Position numbers and translations under genes: made by a program
Shown here: one piece after another, positions 49,896 to 60,320 of the stretch
Numbering within the stretch: position 1 is the stretch's first letter
Layout of the letters: every line of letters begins with the position of its first letter
Assembly (NCBI GenBank): GCA_016720835.1
Contig: JADKJW010000011.1
Span: 62,001-126,000 of the forward strand
Direction: 5' to 3'
DNA: 64,000 nucleotides
DNA from: Ignavibacteria bacterium
Lineage (GTDB): Bacteria > Bacteroidota > Ignavibacteria > SZUA-365
Notes under the pieces: generated by a model
Told to the model about the DNA's origin: nothing
Databases searched by the model: none
Seen by the model: the letters and a program-made list of their open reading frames with translations, nothing else

Positions 49896-51155
49896 CTACC
49901 AGTGTCCCGTCCAGTTCTGTCGTTCGCGCCAGAGGAAGAAGAGGTGCCGCTCCGAAATGGCGCGCTTGAGCAGGCTGCCGAGGAAGCCGAGGAAGCGCAG
50001 GCGGCTGCCGATGGGCAGGGCGGCCCAGCCGACGGCAAGGTGGCGGCCGAGCGAGACCACTTCGCCGAACACTTTCGGCCGGTACGGCTTGAGCGGGGTG
50101 CCGGCGACGAGGCGCCGGAGATTGTCGGCCGTGAGCGAACCCTGCTGCAGCGCGAACTGCGCGGCGGTGGGGACGGATTCGCCCGTGGCGGGATTGATGG
50201 CGAGCGCGTTGTCGCCGATGGCGAAGACACCCGGGAAGTCGCCGAGCTGCAGGCAGTCGTCGACGAGCACGCGTCCCTGCGTACCGGTCTCGGCGCCCGA
50301 TTCTCGGATGAGATCGGAGATGCGTATGCCGCCCGTCCAGATCATCGTGCGCGTCGCGAGCGGCTCGCCGGGAGCGCGCAGCACCTGCAGGCGCCCGTCC
50401 TGCTCTTCCATGCCCATGACACGGGTGTTGGTGAGGATTTGTATTCCCATGGCCTGCATGGCCTCGATGGAGCGGATTACCTGGCGGCCATCCAGTGAAG
50501 GCAGGATGCGATTGGAGGCCTCGAGCAGGACGACCTCCGGCTCGGCGGGATCGATATGGAATTCCTCGCAGAGCGCGTCGAAGCGCTGGGCGATTTCCGT
50601 GGCGAGTTCCACGCCCGTCAGTCCGCCCCCGCCGATCACGATGCGCAGCAGTTCCTTGCGTTTCGGCAGGCTGCTCTCGGATGCGGCGATGGCGAACATC
50701 CGCTCGGTATGCGCGCGGATGCGTTCGGAGTCCTCGAGCTCCTTGAGCTGAAAGGCGTGTTCCTCCAGGCCCGGGATCTGGTAGAAGTTGGTCTTGCTGC
50801 CGAGGGCGATGACGAGGTGATCGTAGCGCACGACGCGCGGCGTACCGTCGCTCGTCTCCGAGCGGCCGAAATCGAGTTCGACGCGCTTTTGCGCGAGATC
50901 GATGCGGGTGACTTCGCCGAGATGGAAGGTGATGTTCTTCCGCCGCGCGAGGAAGCGCGCGATCGGCACCACGACTTCCGCTTCGCGCACGGCGCGCTCG
51001 TGCAGGCGCGTCTCCAGCAGATGATAGGTGTGCCGGTCCACGAGATGAATGCGCACGCGGTCGTCGCCGCGGAACATGCGCGAGAGACGGGTGACGCACA
51101 TCATGCCGCCGTAGCCGGCGCCGAGGATGACGATGTCTGTGGATGTATTGTTCAT
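49896..51155 (-). CDS. NDH-2-like NAD(P)/FAD-dependent dehydrogenase
   Basis: 419 aa from the ATG complementary to 51153-51155. FAD site at the N-terminus, DIVILGAGYGGMMCVTRLSR (GxGxxG), then the NAD site IVIGGGGLTGVELATEIAQR and the second FAD motif GVFAIGDNALAI. The C-terminal region has an amphipathic, membrane-associating helix (RLRFLGFLGSLLKRAIS). Type II NADH dehydrogenases pass electrons from NADH to quinone without proton pumping. The family also includes related sulfide- or nitrite-linked enzymes, so the exact acceptor is inferred. Immediately flanked by repeats at its 3' end. Confidence 0.88.
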   Translation of the reverse strand: MNNTSTDIVILGAGYGGMMCVTRLSRMFRGDDRVRIHLVDRHTYHLLETRLHERAVREAEVVVPIARFLARRKNITFHLGEVTRIDLAQKRVELDFGRSETSDGTPRVVRYDHLVIALGSKTNFYQIPGLEEHAFQLKELEDSERIRAHTERMFAIAASESSLPKRKELLRIVIGGGGLTGVELATEIAQRFDALCEEFHIDPAEPEVVLLEASNRILPSLDGRQVIRSIEAMQAMGIQILTNTRVMGMEEQDGRLQVLRAPGEPLATRTMIWTGGIRISDLIRESGAETGTQGRVLVDDCLQLGDFPGVFAIGDNALAINPATGESVPTAAQFALQQGSLTADNLRRLVAGTPLKPYRPKVFGEVVSLGRHLAVGWAALPIGSRLRFLGFLGSLLKRAISERHLFFLWRERQNWTGHW

Positions 51156-51173
51156 CGGAAGGTGCGTGAGGAA

Positions 51174-51200
51174 AGTATGAAGTATGAAGGATGAATTATG
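51174..51200. repeat. Short ATGAAGTATGAA-type intergenic repeat
   Basis: AGTATGAAGTATGAAGGATG, then AATTATG, upstream of the NDH-2 gene; related to the block at 36862-36896. Confidence 0.65.
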
Positions 51201-51359
51201 ACAAAGAAGAGAAATGATGCGAGATCTGTGAACACGCCGTGATTCTCTTTTGAAACACACGGAGGGGGTGAATGGCTCCCGGAGGGACAGAAATCACTGG
51301 AAAAATGGCTATTTTGTCAGCTCGGTATGAGACCGTTCCCCATTATTCACGGAGATGCG

Positions 51360-54200
51360 ATGAACAAGAACCACCACATGCGAGCGGCGTTGCTGTGCGC
51401 AGTGATCGTCCTGCTGGCCGGCGCTGTCCGGGCGCAGGATGCGGCGAAGACGCCGGCCAAGGCCTATTCCCTCACCAGTCCGATTCCGCTCGATCCGAGT
51501 GTCCGCACCGGGAAACTCGACAACGGCATGGTGTTCTACATCAAGAAAAACGGCAAACCCGAGAAGCGCGCCGAGCTGCGCGTGGCGGTGAATGCCGGGT
51601 CCGTGCTCGAGAGCGACGCGCAGCAGGGCCTCGCGCACTTCTGCGAGCACATGGCCTTCAATGGCACGAAGAATTTCAAGAAGGACGAACTGGTCAAATA
51701 CCTCGAATCGATCGGCACGCGCTTCGGCGCCGACCTGAACGCCTATACCAGCTTCGACGAGACCGTGTACATGCTGCAGATCCCGACGGACAAGCCCGAA
51801 CTGCTCGAGAAGGGCATGCAGGTGATCGAGGACTGGGCGCACAACATCAGCTTCGACGACGCCGAGATCGACAAGGAGCGCGGCGTCATCATCGAGGAAA
51901 TGCGTTCGCGCAAGGGCGCCAGTCAGCGCATCGGCGAGAAGCAGTACCCCGTGCTCTTCCATAAGGCCAAATACGCGGACCGTCTCCCCATCGGCAAGGA
52001 AGACATTCTGAAATCCTTCAAGTACGAGACGCTGAAGGATTTCTACAGGCAATGGTACCGGCCCGACAACATGGCCATCGTCGCCGTGGGCGACTTCGAC
52101 ATGGACAAGGTCGAGAAGATGATCAAGGAGCATTTCGGACGCTTGCAGAATCCGTCCACTCCGCTGGATCGGCCCCTGATCCCGATCCCGGATCACGCCG
52201 AGACGCTGTACTCCATCGTCGCCGATCCGGAAGCCTCCGGCACCAGTGTGGGCGTGGTGTACAAGCATGAGCCGAAACCGGAGAAGAAGATCGTCGACTA
52301 CCGCCGCATGATGATCCAGGATCTCTACGAGGAAATGTTCAACGGCCGCCTGCAGGAACTCACGCAGCAGGCCAACCCGCCCTTCCTCGGCGGCTACGCC
52401 TCGTACGGCGCTTTCGCGCGCGCGAAGGATGCCTTCCGCCTCGGCGTGCAGGTGGAGAACAACGGCGTGGAGCGCGGCCTCGAGGCCGTGCTGACCGAAG
52501 CCCTGCGCGCGCAGAAGCACGGCTTCACCGAGACCGAGCTCGAGCGCGCCAAGACGGACATGCTCCGCCAGTACGAAGAGGCCTTCAAGGAGAAGGACAA
52601 GACGAACTCTGGCGGCCTGGTCATGGAATTCGTGCGCCACTTCCTGACGGAAGAACCCGCGCCGGGCATCGAGATGGAATACGAACTGCACAAGAAATAC
52701 CTGCCGTCGATCAAGGTCGGCGAGGTCAACGAGTACGCCGCCACGCTCACGCTCGAGCGCAACCAGGTGGTGACCGTGAGCCTGCCGGAGAAGGCGGGCG
52801 TGCGCGTGCCCACCGAGAAGGAACTCGCCGCCGTGTTCGCCGTGGTGCGCAACAAGACCGTGGAGCCGTACGTGGACAACGTCGCGAACAAGCCGCTCGT
52901 GGAAGTGCCCGCATCCAGCGCGACCATCGTGGACACGAAGGACGTGAAGGACCTCGGCCTCACCGTGTGGAAACTCTCGAACGGCATCCGCGTCATCATC
53001 AAGCCGACGGAATTCAAGAACGACGAAATCCTGTTCTCGGGATACAGTCCGGGCGGACTCTCGCTGATCCCGGCGTCGGACTACGTGTCCGGCACGCTGG
53101 CGGCGCAGATCCTCGATCAGAGCGGGCTTGGCGAATTCGACGCGACGCAGCTCCGCAAGGCGCTGACCGGCAAGGTGGCCAACGTCTCGCCGACGCTCAG
53201 CGATCTGCAGGAGGGCTTCAACGGCAACGCCGCGCCGAAGGATCTCGAGACCATGCTGCAGCTCGTGTACATGTACTTCTCGAAGACGCGCATGGACAGC
53301 GTCGCCTACCAGTCGCTCATGAAGCGCATGAAATCCATGCTCGAGAACATGGGCGCCCGTCCCGAGGCCGTGTTCAGCGACACCGTCGGCGTGACGATGG
53401 CCTCGTACCATCCGCTGCGCAAACCGATGAGCGTGAAGCGCCTGGAGGAAGTGACGCTCGAAACGGCGTACAAGGTGTACCTGGACCGCTTCGCCGACGC
53501 GAGCGGCTTCACCTTCATCTTCGTCGGCAACACCACGCCCGAGAAGCTCAAGCCGCTTGCCTTGAAGTATCTCGGCGCGCTGCCGTCCATCAAACGCAAC
53601 GAGACGTGGAAGGACCTCGGCGTGCGCGTGCCCGAGGGCAAGGTCGAGAAGACCGTGAACAAGGGCATCGAGAAGAAGGGCATGGTGCTGATGGTGTTCA
53701 CGGGTCCGCTGGACTGGAACGCGAAGGACCGTTACATCCTCTCCTCGCTCGGCGAGCTGATGAAGATCAAGCTGCGCGAGGAAGTCCGCGAGGAGAAGGG
53801 CGGCACCTACGGCGTGGGCGTCGGCGCCACGGGCTCGCGCAATCCGCGCTCCGAGTACCGCATCACCGTGAACTTCGGCTGCAATCCCGAGCGCGTGGAC
53901 GAGCTGGTGAGCACCTCCTTCGACGTGCTGAAGAAGATCATCGCCAACGGCGCATCGGACGAGGACGTGAAGAAGATCCAGGAAATCCAGCGCCGCGAGC
54001 GCGAGAAGCAGTTGAAGGAAAACGGCTTCTGGCTCGGACGCCTCTCGCAGGCCTACAGCAACGGCGACGATCCCTCGGAAATGCTGCAGTTCAACACCCT
54101 CGTGGACGGTCTCAACTCCGCCACCCTGCAGGCCGCCGCCGCCAAGTATCTGAAGCTCGACACCGTGAAGAAGTTCGTGCTGCTGCCGGAAGCCAAATAG
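51360..54200 (+). CDS. Secreted M16 zinc metallopeptidase (PqqL/insulinase-like), copy 1
   Basis: 946 aa from the ATG at 51360 (GGAG ribosome site). Signal peptide (MRAALLCAVIVLLAGAVRAQ). Inverzincin motif HFCEH at residues 93-97 with a downstream Glu in IDKERGVIIEEM. Two M16 halves: N-terminal catalytic half, and C-terminal half beginning KLSNGIRVIIKPTEFKNDE without the zinc motif but with VREEKGGTYGVGVGATGS, the usual late motif. Length fits a single-chain, two-half M16B-type enzyme. Periplasmic peptide degradation is inferred. It is followed by a close paralogue (next gene), with very similar wording throughout; tandem duplication is evident. Confidence 0.93.
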   Translation: MNKNHHMRAALLCAVIVLLAGAVRAQDAAKTPAKAYSLTSPIPLDPSVRTGKLDNGMVFYIKKNGKPEKRAELRVAVNAGSVLESDAQQGLAHFCEHMAFNGTKNFKKDELVKYLESIGTRFGADLNAYTSFDETVYMLQIPTDKPELLEKGMQVIEDWAHNISFDDAEIDKERGVIIEEMRSRKGASQRIGEKQYPVLFHKAKYADRLPIGKEDILKSFKYETLKDFYRQWYRPDNMAIVAVGDFDMDKVEKMIKEHFGRLQNPSTPLDRPLIPIPDHAETLYSIVADPEASGTSVGVVYKHEPKPEKKIVDYRRMMIQDLYEEMFNGRLQELTQQANPPFLGGYASYGAFARAKDAFRLGVQVENNGVERGLEAVLTEALRAQKHGFTETELERAKTDMLRQYEEAFKEKDKTNSGGLVMEFVRHFLTEEPAPGIEMEYELHKKYLPSIKVGEVNEYAATLTLERNQVVTVSLPEKAGVRVPTEKELAAVFAVVRNKTVEPYVDNVANKPLVEVPASSATIVDTKDVKDLGLTVWKLSNGIRVIIKPTEFKNDEILFSGYSPGGLSLIPASDYVSGTLAAQILDQSGLGEFDATQLRKALTGKVANVSPTLSDLQEGFNGNAAPKDLETMLQLVYMYFSKTRMDSVAYQSLMKRMKSMLENMGARPEAVFSDTVGVTMASYHPLRKPMSVKRLEEVTLETAYKVYLDRFADASGFTFIFVGNTTPEKLKPLALKYLGALPSIKRNETWKDLGVRVPEGKVEKTVNKGIEKKGMVLMVFTGPLDWNAKDRYILSSLGELMKIKLREEVREEKGGTYGVGVGATGSRNPRSEYRITVNFGCNPERVDELVSTSFDVLKKIIANGASDEDVKKIQEIQRREREKQLKENGFWLGRLSQAYSNGDDPSEMLQFNTLVDGLNSATLQAAAAKYLKLDTVKKFVLLPEAK

Positions 54201-54220
54201 CAGGACGCGAAACGCAGGCA

Positions 54221-54288
54221 GTCACCCCGAGCGCAGACGCCGCAGGCGTCGGAGTCGAGGGGGCGAATTTCCGATTTCGGATTGAAGA
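54221..54288. repeat. Dispersed repeat block between the M16 genes
   Basis: Includes GTCACCCCGAGCGCAG and a perfect hairpin GACGCC/GGCGTC with loop GCA (54236-54250), then GAATTTCCGATTTCGGATTG, which recurs at 57357-57380. Confidence 0.6.
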
Positions 54289-54356
54289 GGTGATGACCTT
54301 GTAGCGGTTTCGCCTCACAGAGAGACGGACGATCTCGATACGTCCAATGCAGAGAA

Positions 54357-54393
54357 GGAAGGGTCCGATTGACATCGTCGATCGGACCCTTCC
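54357..54393. terminator. Candidate terminator/hairpin between M16 copies
   Basis: Perfect 13-bp stem GGAAGGGTCCGAT / ATCGGACCCTTCC with an 11-nt loop. Only GTTT follows on the plus strand, so termination would be weak; it may be a terminator remnant. Confidence 0.55.
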
Positions 54394-54502
54394 GTTTCAG
54401 GCCGACATCGTTCCGGTACCGGGGAGAGGCCTTTCGTGTCAGTCACAAAAACAGTATGTTCAACCGAATAAGATAATGTCGTCCTATACTATCGGGGGAT
54501 CG

Positions 54503-57340
54503 ATGAACATGTCACGCGTCACTCGTCCTGTCTTGCTCGCCGTGCTGCTGCTCGCGGTCGGAACGCTCACCGCGCAGGAGAAACCGAAAACGCCGGCGAA
54601 ATCGTACTCGCTCGGCAGCGCCATTCCGCTCAATCCCGACGTGCGCACGGGGGTGCTGCCGAACGGACTCACGTACTTCATCCTGAAGAACGCCAAGCCC
54701 GAGCAGCGCGCGGAGCTGCGTCTCGCGGTCAACGCGGGCTCGGTGCTGGAGACGGACGAGCAGCAGGGCCTCGCGCACTTCTGCGAGCACATGGCCTTCA
54801 ACGGCACGAAGAATTTCAAGAAGGACGAACTCGTCAAGTACCTCGAATCCATCGGCACGCGCTTCGGCAACGACCTCAACGCGTACACCGGCTTCGATGA
54901 AACCGTGTACATGCTGCAGATCCCGACGGACAAGCCGGGATTGCTCGAGCAGGGCATGCAGGTGATCGAGGACTGGGCGCACAACGTGAGCTTCGACGAC
55001 GCGGAAATCGACAAGGAACGCGGCGTCATCATCGAGGAAATGCGCTCGCGCAAGGGCGCCAGCATGCGCATCATCGAAAAGCAGTATCCGGTGATGTTCC
55101 ACAACTCCAAGTACGCGCAGCGCCTCCCCATCGGCAAGGAAGACATTCTGAAATCCTTCAAATACGAGACACTGAAGAATTTCTACAAAACCTGGTACCG
55201 GCCCGACAACATGGCCGTGATAGCGGTCGGCACCTTCGACGTGGACAAGATGGAGGCAATGATCAAGGAGCACTTCGGGCGTATCGGGAAGCCGGAGACC
55301 CCGCTGGCACGTCCCGTCATCGAGGTGCCGGATCACGCGGAAGTGCTGTACTCGATCGTCTCCGATCCCGAGGCGCCCGGAACCATGCTCGAGGTGATGT
55401 CCAAGCGCGAGCCGCGGCGCGACAAGAAGGTGGTCGACTACCGGAAAACCATGATCGTCAATGCCTGGCAGACGATGTTCAACGCGCGGCTGGACGAGCT
55501 GCGGCAGAAGGCCAACCCGCCGTTCACCTACGGCTACGGATACAACGGCACGCTGGCGCGCGCGAAGGACGCGATGCACCTCGCGGCGCAGGTGGAGAAC
55601 ACGGGCGTGGAGCGCGGACTCGAGGCGCTGCTCACCGAGGCGCTGCGCGCGCAGAAGCACGGCTTCGCCGAGAGCGAACTCGAACGCGCGAAAACCAACA
55701 CGCTGCGCCGTTACGAGGAAATGTTCAACGAGCGCGACAAGACGAAATCGAACCTGTATGCCGACGAGCTCGTGCGGTATTTCCTGAGCGAGGAAGTCGC
55801 GCCGGGCATCGCCATCGAATACGATTTGCAGAAGAAATACCTGCCCTCGGTGAAGGTCGCGGAAGTGAACGAGTATGCCGCCTCCCTCACGCTCGACAAG
55901 AACCAGGTCGTGACCGTCAGCATCCCGGAGAAGGACGGCCTTCGCGTGCCGGAGCGCAAGGACCTCGAAGCGGTGTTCACCGCCACGAAGGGCAAGACGG
56001 TGGAGCCGTATGTGGACGAAGTATCCAACGCCCCGCTGGTGGAAGTGCCCGCATCGAACGTGACCATCGCGAAGACCAGGGAACTGAAGGATCTCGGCGT
56101 CACCGAATGGACGCTCTCGAACGGCATTCGCGTCGTGATCAAGCCGACGGATTTCAAGAACGACGAGATCCAGTTCTCCGCGTATTCGCCGGGCGGACTC
56201 TCGCTGATTCCGGACAGCGTGTACGTGTCCGGCACGCAGGCGGCGGACATCGTCAATGAAAGCGGCCTGGGCGAACTCGACGCCGTGCAGCTCACGAAGC
56301 GGCTCACGGGCAAGATCGCCAACGTGTCGCCGACGATCAGCGAACTCGAGGAGGGCTTCTACGGGCAGGCCGCGCCGAAGGATCTCGAGGTCATGTTCCA
56401 GATGCTGTACATGTACTTCATGCAGCCGCGCAAGGACACCACGGCGTACCAGTCCATGATGACGCGGCAGAAGACGATGTACGACGGCATGAGCGCCTAC
56501 CCCGAATACGTGTTCATCGATTCGGTCACGTCGCTGCTCTCGCAACGGCATCTGCGCGGCCGCATGATGAGCACCAAGGTGCTCGAGGAAGCCCGGCTGG
56601 AGAGCGCCTTCCGCCTCTACCGCGAACGCTTCTCCGATGCGGGCGACTATACCATGTTTTTCGTGGGCAACATCACGCCCGAGGCGCTGAAGCCCCTGGC
56701 TCTCAAGTATCTCGGCGCACTGCCGGTGACGCAGCGGAAGGAGACCTGGCGGGATGTCGGTCCGCGCATGCCCGAGGGCGCACTGGAAAAAACCGTGTAC
56801 AAGGGCATGGAGAAGAAGTGCATGGTGGTGCAGCTTTTCAACGGTCCCTTCGAATGGACGATGCAGAACCGCTACGACCTCTCCGCGCTCAAGGAGCTGA
56901 TGATGATCAAGCTGCGCGAGGAGATCCGCGAGGAGAAGGGCGGCACGTACGGGGTCGGCGTCGACGCGTCACCCACGAAGCAGCCGCGATCGGAATACGT
57001 GATTTCGGTGAACTTCGGCTGCAACCCCGAACGCGTCGAGGAGCTGCTGAACACCGCCAACTCCGTGCTCAGGAAAATCATCGCCGAGGGCGCTTCGGAC
57101 GAGGATCTGAAGAAGATCCAGGAGATTCAGCGCCGCGAGCGCGAGAAGGCCGTGAAGGAAAACAGCTTCTGGCTGCAGCGCCTGCAGCAGTCGTACTCGA
57201 TGGGCGACGATCCAGCGCAGATTCTCACCTATAACACTTTCGTTGACGGTCTCACCTCGAAGGCCATACAGCAGGCCGCCGCGAAGTACTTCACCTTCGA
57301 CAAGGCGAAGAAGTTTGTGCTGCTGCCCGAGAAAAAATAA
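54503..57340 (+). CDS. Secreted M16 zinc metallopeptidase (PqqL/insulinase-like), copy 2
   Basis: 945 aa from the ATG at 54503. Signal peptide SRVTRPVLLAVLLLAVGTLT. Inverzincin HFCEH at residues 92-96, with ERGVIIEEMRSRKGAS downstream. The C-terminal half has ALKELMMIKLREEIREEKGG and YGVGVDAS. Residues after the signal peptide repeat the copy-1 pattern KTPAK-x-YSL then IPL-x-P-x-VRTG. The two proteins differ mostly in the middle linker and C-terminal half, so both copies are under constraint. Catalytic residues are present, so both should be active. Confidence 0.93.
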   Translation: MNMSRVTRPVLLAVLLLAVGTLTAQEKPKTPAKSYSLGSAIPLNPDVRTGVLPNGLTYFILKNAKPEQRAELRLAVNAGSVLETDEQQGLAHFCEHMAFNGTKNFKKDELVKYLESIGTRFGNDLNAYTGFDETVYMLQIPTDKPGLLEQGMQVIEDWAHNVSFDDAEIDKERGVIIEEMRSRKGASMRIIEKQYPVMFHNSKYAQRLPIGKEDILKSFKYETLKNFYKTWYRPDNMAVIAVGTFDVDKMEAMIKEHFGRIGKPETPLARPVIEVPDHAEVLYSIVSDPEAPGTMLEVMSKREPRRDKKVVDYRKTMIVNAWQTMFNARLDELRQKANPPFTYGYGYNGTLARAKDAMHLAAQVENTGVERGLEALLTEALRAQKHGFAESELERAKTNTLRRYEEMFNERDKTKSNLYADELVRYFLSEEVAPGIAIEYDLQKKYLPSVKVAEVNEYAASLTLDKNQVVTVSIPEKDGLRVPERKDLEAVFTATKGKTVEPYVDEVSNAPLVEVPASNVTIAKTRELKDLGVTEWTLSNGIRVVIKPTDFKNDEIQFSAYSPGGLSLIPDSVYVSGTQAADIVNESGLGELDAVQLTKRLTGKIANVSPTISELEEGFYGQAAPKDLEVMFQMLYMYFMQPRKDTTAYQSMMTRQKTMYDGMSAYPEYVFIDSVTSLLSQRHLRGRMMSTKVLEEARLESAFRLYRERFSDAGDYTMFFVGNITPEALKPLALKYLGALPVTQRKETWRDVGPRMPEGALEKTVYKGMEKKCMVVQLFNGPFEWTMQNRYDLSALKELMMIKLREEIREEKGGTYGVGVDASPTKQPRSEYVISVNFGCNPERVEELLNTANSVLRKIIAEGASDEDLKKIQEIQRREREKAVKENSFWLQRLQQSYSMGDDPAQILTYNTFVDGLTSKAIQQAAAKYFTFDKAKKFVLLPEKK

Positions 57341-57356
57341 CGCGATTTCGAAATTC

Positions 57357-57419
57357 GGATTTCCGATTTCGGATTGAAGAAGGGGGATCGGAGATTGAAG
57401 ATTGAAGATGGATGATTGA
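57357..57419. repeat. Dispersed low-complexity repeat between M16 and metallopeptidase genes
   Basis: GATTTCCGATTTCGGATTG followed by GAGATTGAAGATTGAAGATG; first part shared with 54268-54288. Confidence 0.6.
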
Positions 57420-57489
57420 CGAAGAGTGCCCTGAAGATGTTCGCTTTCGTGCGATGCTTCAGGGCACTCGTTCGTACAATGTCCGCTGA

Positions 57490-59566
57490 CTATTTCGTCA
57501 CGACATCCAGCGCTTTGGCGGCGGCGGTGAGCAGCGGTTCGGTGGAGATGGGCGCGCCGACGGCGCTGCGCATCCACAGGTCGGGAGAGACGCCGCCGAT
57601 CTTGCACATGCGTTCCATTTCGGTCGCGAGCGAGCGGGTTTTCATGTACTCCTCGAGCTGGAAGGAGATGATGTGCCCGAGTGAATAGTCCGGCGTGTAC
57701 ATGCCCGCGTCGATCGTGTGCGAGTAGATGGCGAGGAGCGGCACGTCCCTGACGCCGAACACCGGCGCGTAGTACTCGTTCCAGACATCCTTCGCGATGC
57801 CGGTGATTGCGTCCTTGAACTGCGCGGGCGACGCGTCGGGATGCGCGTACAGCCAGCGCCAGGCGCGCATGTCGATGAGTCCCACGCCGGCGATTTCCGA
57901 AGGTGGACCAGAACACGTCGATGGCGCTCAGCGCCTCGGCGTCGGGATCCTTCTTCGTGAAGCCGAACAGCGCGAGGTCGCGCGACTGGAACACGAAGGC
58001 GAAGCCCTCGGTGAAGGCGGTGTTCGGCACGCCGCGCAGCAGCGTGTGGTCGATGCCCTGGAAGGAGAAGGTCTGCTCCACGTTATGCCCGAGTTCGTGG
58101 ATCGCGATGTTGTAGCCCTTGTAGTTCATGCCGGTCGCGGCGATGCGCGTCCGCAGGTGCGCGTTGTCGGTCAGGCGTCCGGCCTCCATCGCATGTCCCG
58201 CGCCGCGCGAGGGATCGACGGTGATGCGCTGCGCGAGCCAGGCCGCCTTGTCCTTCGAGAAGCCCAGCCCGGCGAGGATGTTCGGCAGGTCGCGCTGCAC
58301 GGCGTCCACGGTCGGGTACTTCTTCGCGACGATCGCGTCGAGTTCCGCCTCGGTGAAAGGCGGACGCGACTTGAAGCCGTTGTACCAGACGTCGAACGGT
58401 TCGAGCGGACGGCCAAGGCGCGTGGAGATCAGGGCGCCGACGCGCTTCGCGAGCGGAGAGGATAGCACGGAGGTCAGGAGCGCTTCGACTTCCTGCTCCG
58501 GGATTTCCCGGCTGCGCTTGAACTTCCTGTCGATGTAGGTCGGCTCGTCGGGGTAGTACGGATCGAGCTGCCGCTCCGCCTGAAAGATCGCGAGCCATTT
58601 CGCGTAGCGCACGTCGGCTTCGGCCGTGGCGCTGACCTCTTTGAGGCCCGATCCCGCGCGGGCGGCGACGGTATTCGCCGCGGGCGCCCAGTCGACCTTC
58701 GGGTTGTCGATCACCGCCGCGGGGATGGTCTGCGCGATGATGTGTTCCATGACCGCGCGTATCATGCGCTGGCGTTCGAGACCGCCGGGCAGTCCGTACT
58801 GCGCCTTCAATTCGTCGCGCAGGCCCCAGTGCGTGATGAGTTTCAGGCCTTCGGGGAAGGGCCGCGCCCCGCCCGCGTCGAGCAGCGAGTTCATGTGGAT
58901 GTTGTAGGAGGCGATGTACGCGTCGGCGATTGCGTAGGCCGACGTCGCGGCCTGATTCGCCTCGGCCGGGATGCGCGTCGCGAATCGCGATGCCAGCCGG
59001 GCTTCCGCCCATTGGCGGCGCGTCCAGGAGGGTCCGTCCTTCAGCCGCTGCTCGAGCGTGGTGAGCGGAAAATTCAGCAGCGCGACGAAGGCGAGCTTCG
59101 TCTTGAAGAAATCGTCGCTGGCGTGCACCGCGGGAGAGAATTCGCTGAACAGCGCGTCCGAGGGAAGCGGCGGCCCGAGATCGAGATCCGTCGGACGGCG
59201 CAGGTCGCGGCCGAGTTCAGTCATCGTACCTTCGATGAGCATCAGATTGTGCTCGAAGCGTCGGAAGGTGGCGTTGAGCGCCGCGCTGTCGGCGCAGAAA
59301 TGTTCCGTGCAGAACGCCGTGAAGTCCTTCTCCGTACCATCCTCCGCGCGCCAGAGCGCGGCCGCCTGCTTCACGCCGCGCTCGATGCGTTCAGCCGCGG
59401 CGCCAGGATGGCTGCCGGCGACTGCGGAAATCGTGGCGCTGATCGCGGCATCGGAAATGGCGGCGCTGTGCATGGGTGCATTCTTCGATGTGGGGGAACA
59501 GGCGGAAAGCAGAATTGCGAGGACGCTGAAGAGCAGAAGGCTGAAGCGCGAGGCGGGAGCGGACAT
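57490..59566 (-). pseudogene. Lipoprotein zinc metallopeptidase (HELGH), one frameshift
   Basis: Starts at the ATG complementary to 59564-59566 with a lipoprotein signal (LLLFSVLAILLSAC, lipobox LSAC). Long helical N-terminal part, then zinc motif IAIHELGHNVEQTFSF (HExxH) with the third ligand probably in GFAFVFQ (E in NTAFTEGFAFV). At about 57900 the frame must shift by one base: the first frame ends VFWSTF, the second resumes IAGVGLIDMRAWRWLY and runs to the stop at 57490 (YAPVFGVRDVPLLAIYSHTI, MYTPDYSLGHIISFQ). Layout is like M3/M32-type or related membrane-anchored peptidases. A long spurious run-on exists in the first frame. One added base (TCGGAAAT region) would explain it. Confidence 0.82.
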
Positions 59567-59665
59567 GGGAACCTCACAGATGGGGGGGCGTATTCCGCTA
59601 ACATAGTCCGTCCGGAATCGGACGGCAAACGGCAGAAGGCGGGAAGGCGAGAAGGATCCGCCCGA

Positions 59666-60130
59666 TCAGTCCGCCTGTTCGTCAGGCGCAGGATCGCTCG
59701 AGAACAGACTGATGACTTGCTGCTCGTGTCCGGATTCTTCTTCCGCGAGTTGCAGGAACAGCGCGCGAATGGCCGGCGTCGTACTGCTCGCCGCGAGACG
59801 CTGGAACAGCTGCGCGGCGCGCTGCTCACGTCTGATCGCCAGCTGCACGATGTCGTCCATGGATGAATGCTCGTCGAGCGTCACATAGACGGCGTGACCG
59901 CGGGCGATCTCATCCGCAACGTCGGGCGTGTCCAGCGGCTGTGCGGTATCGATCTCCCCCGACGCCTTCAGGGCATGGAGGCGGCGCTCATGCGAACGTT
60001 CCTCTTCGACAAGTTCGAGCAGGAAGTCCCTCGCCGACGCATCGCTCACGACGGTGGAAAGGTGCTTGTACAGGATCTGTGATTTCAACTCGTGCTGAAT
60101 GGCGACATTCAGCAGATCTCCGATGGTCAT
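59666..60130 (-). CDS. Ferritin-like/rubrerythrin-family protein
   Basis: 154 aa, four-helix layout. Ferritin-like iron ligands appear: HELKSQILY (helix 1 Glu), LVEEERSHERRL (ExxH, helix 2), RREQRAAQLF (helix 3), LAEEESGHEQQV (ExxH, helix 4). No rubredoxin domain. Likely a diiron protein in iron or peroxide handling, inferred from the family. Divergent from the next gene, with a 190-bp promoter region between. Confidence 0.85.
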   Translation of the reverse strand: MTIGDLLNVAIQHELKSQILYKHLSTVVSDASARDFLLELVEEERSHERRLHALKASGEIDTAQPLDTPDVADEIARGHAVYVTLDEHSSMDDIVQLAIRREQRAAQLFQRLAASSTTPAIRALFLQLAEEESGHEQQVISLFSSDPAPDEQAD

Positions 60131-60320
60131 GCGTTATTCGCCGCTGGTGGTTGGAAGATGCGTTCGCCGGGATGACAATATATTGAAATCTTGTTTGTCC
60201 GAAACATGCCGGAAAGGGGAAAAACGCGTCCTCTGAATCAGGATACCCGGAATTTGCATTTCAATTCCCTTCGTCGGCATATTCCGCTTCGGGTTTGTCC
60301 ATTTCCACCGCGAGGCAACC

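Noticed and set aside
54512..56551. 679-aa minus-strand ORF opposite M16 copy 2
   Set aside because: Same shadow pattern appears opposite copy 1; it mirrors the M16 codons.
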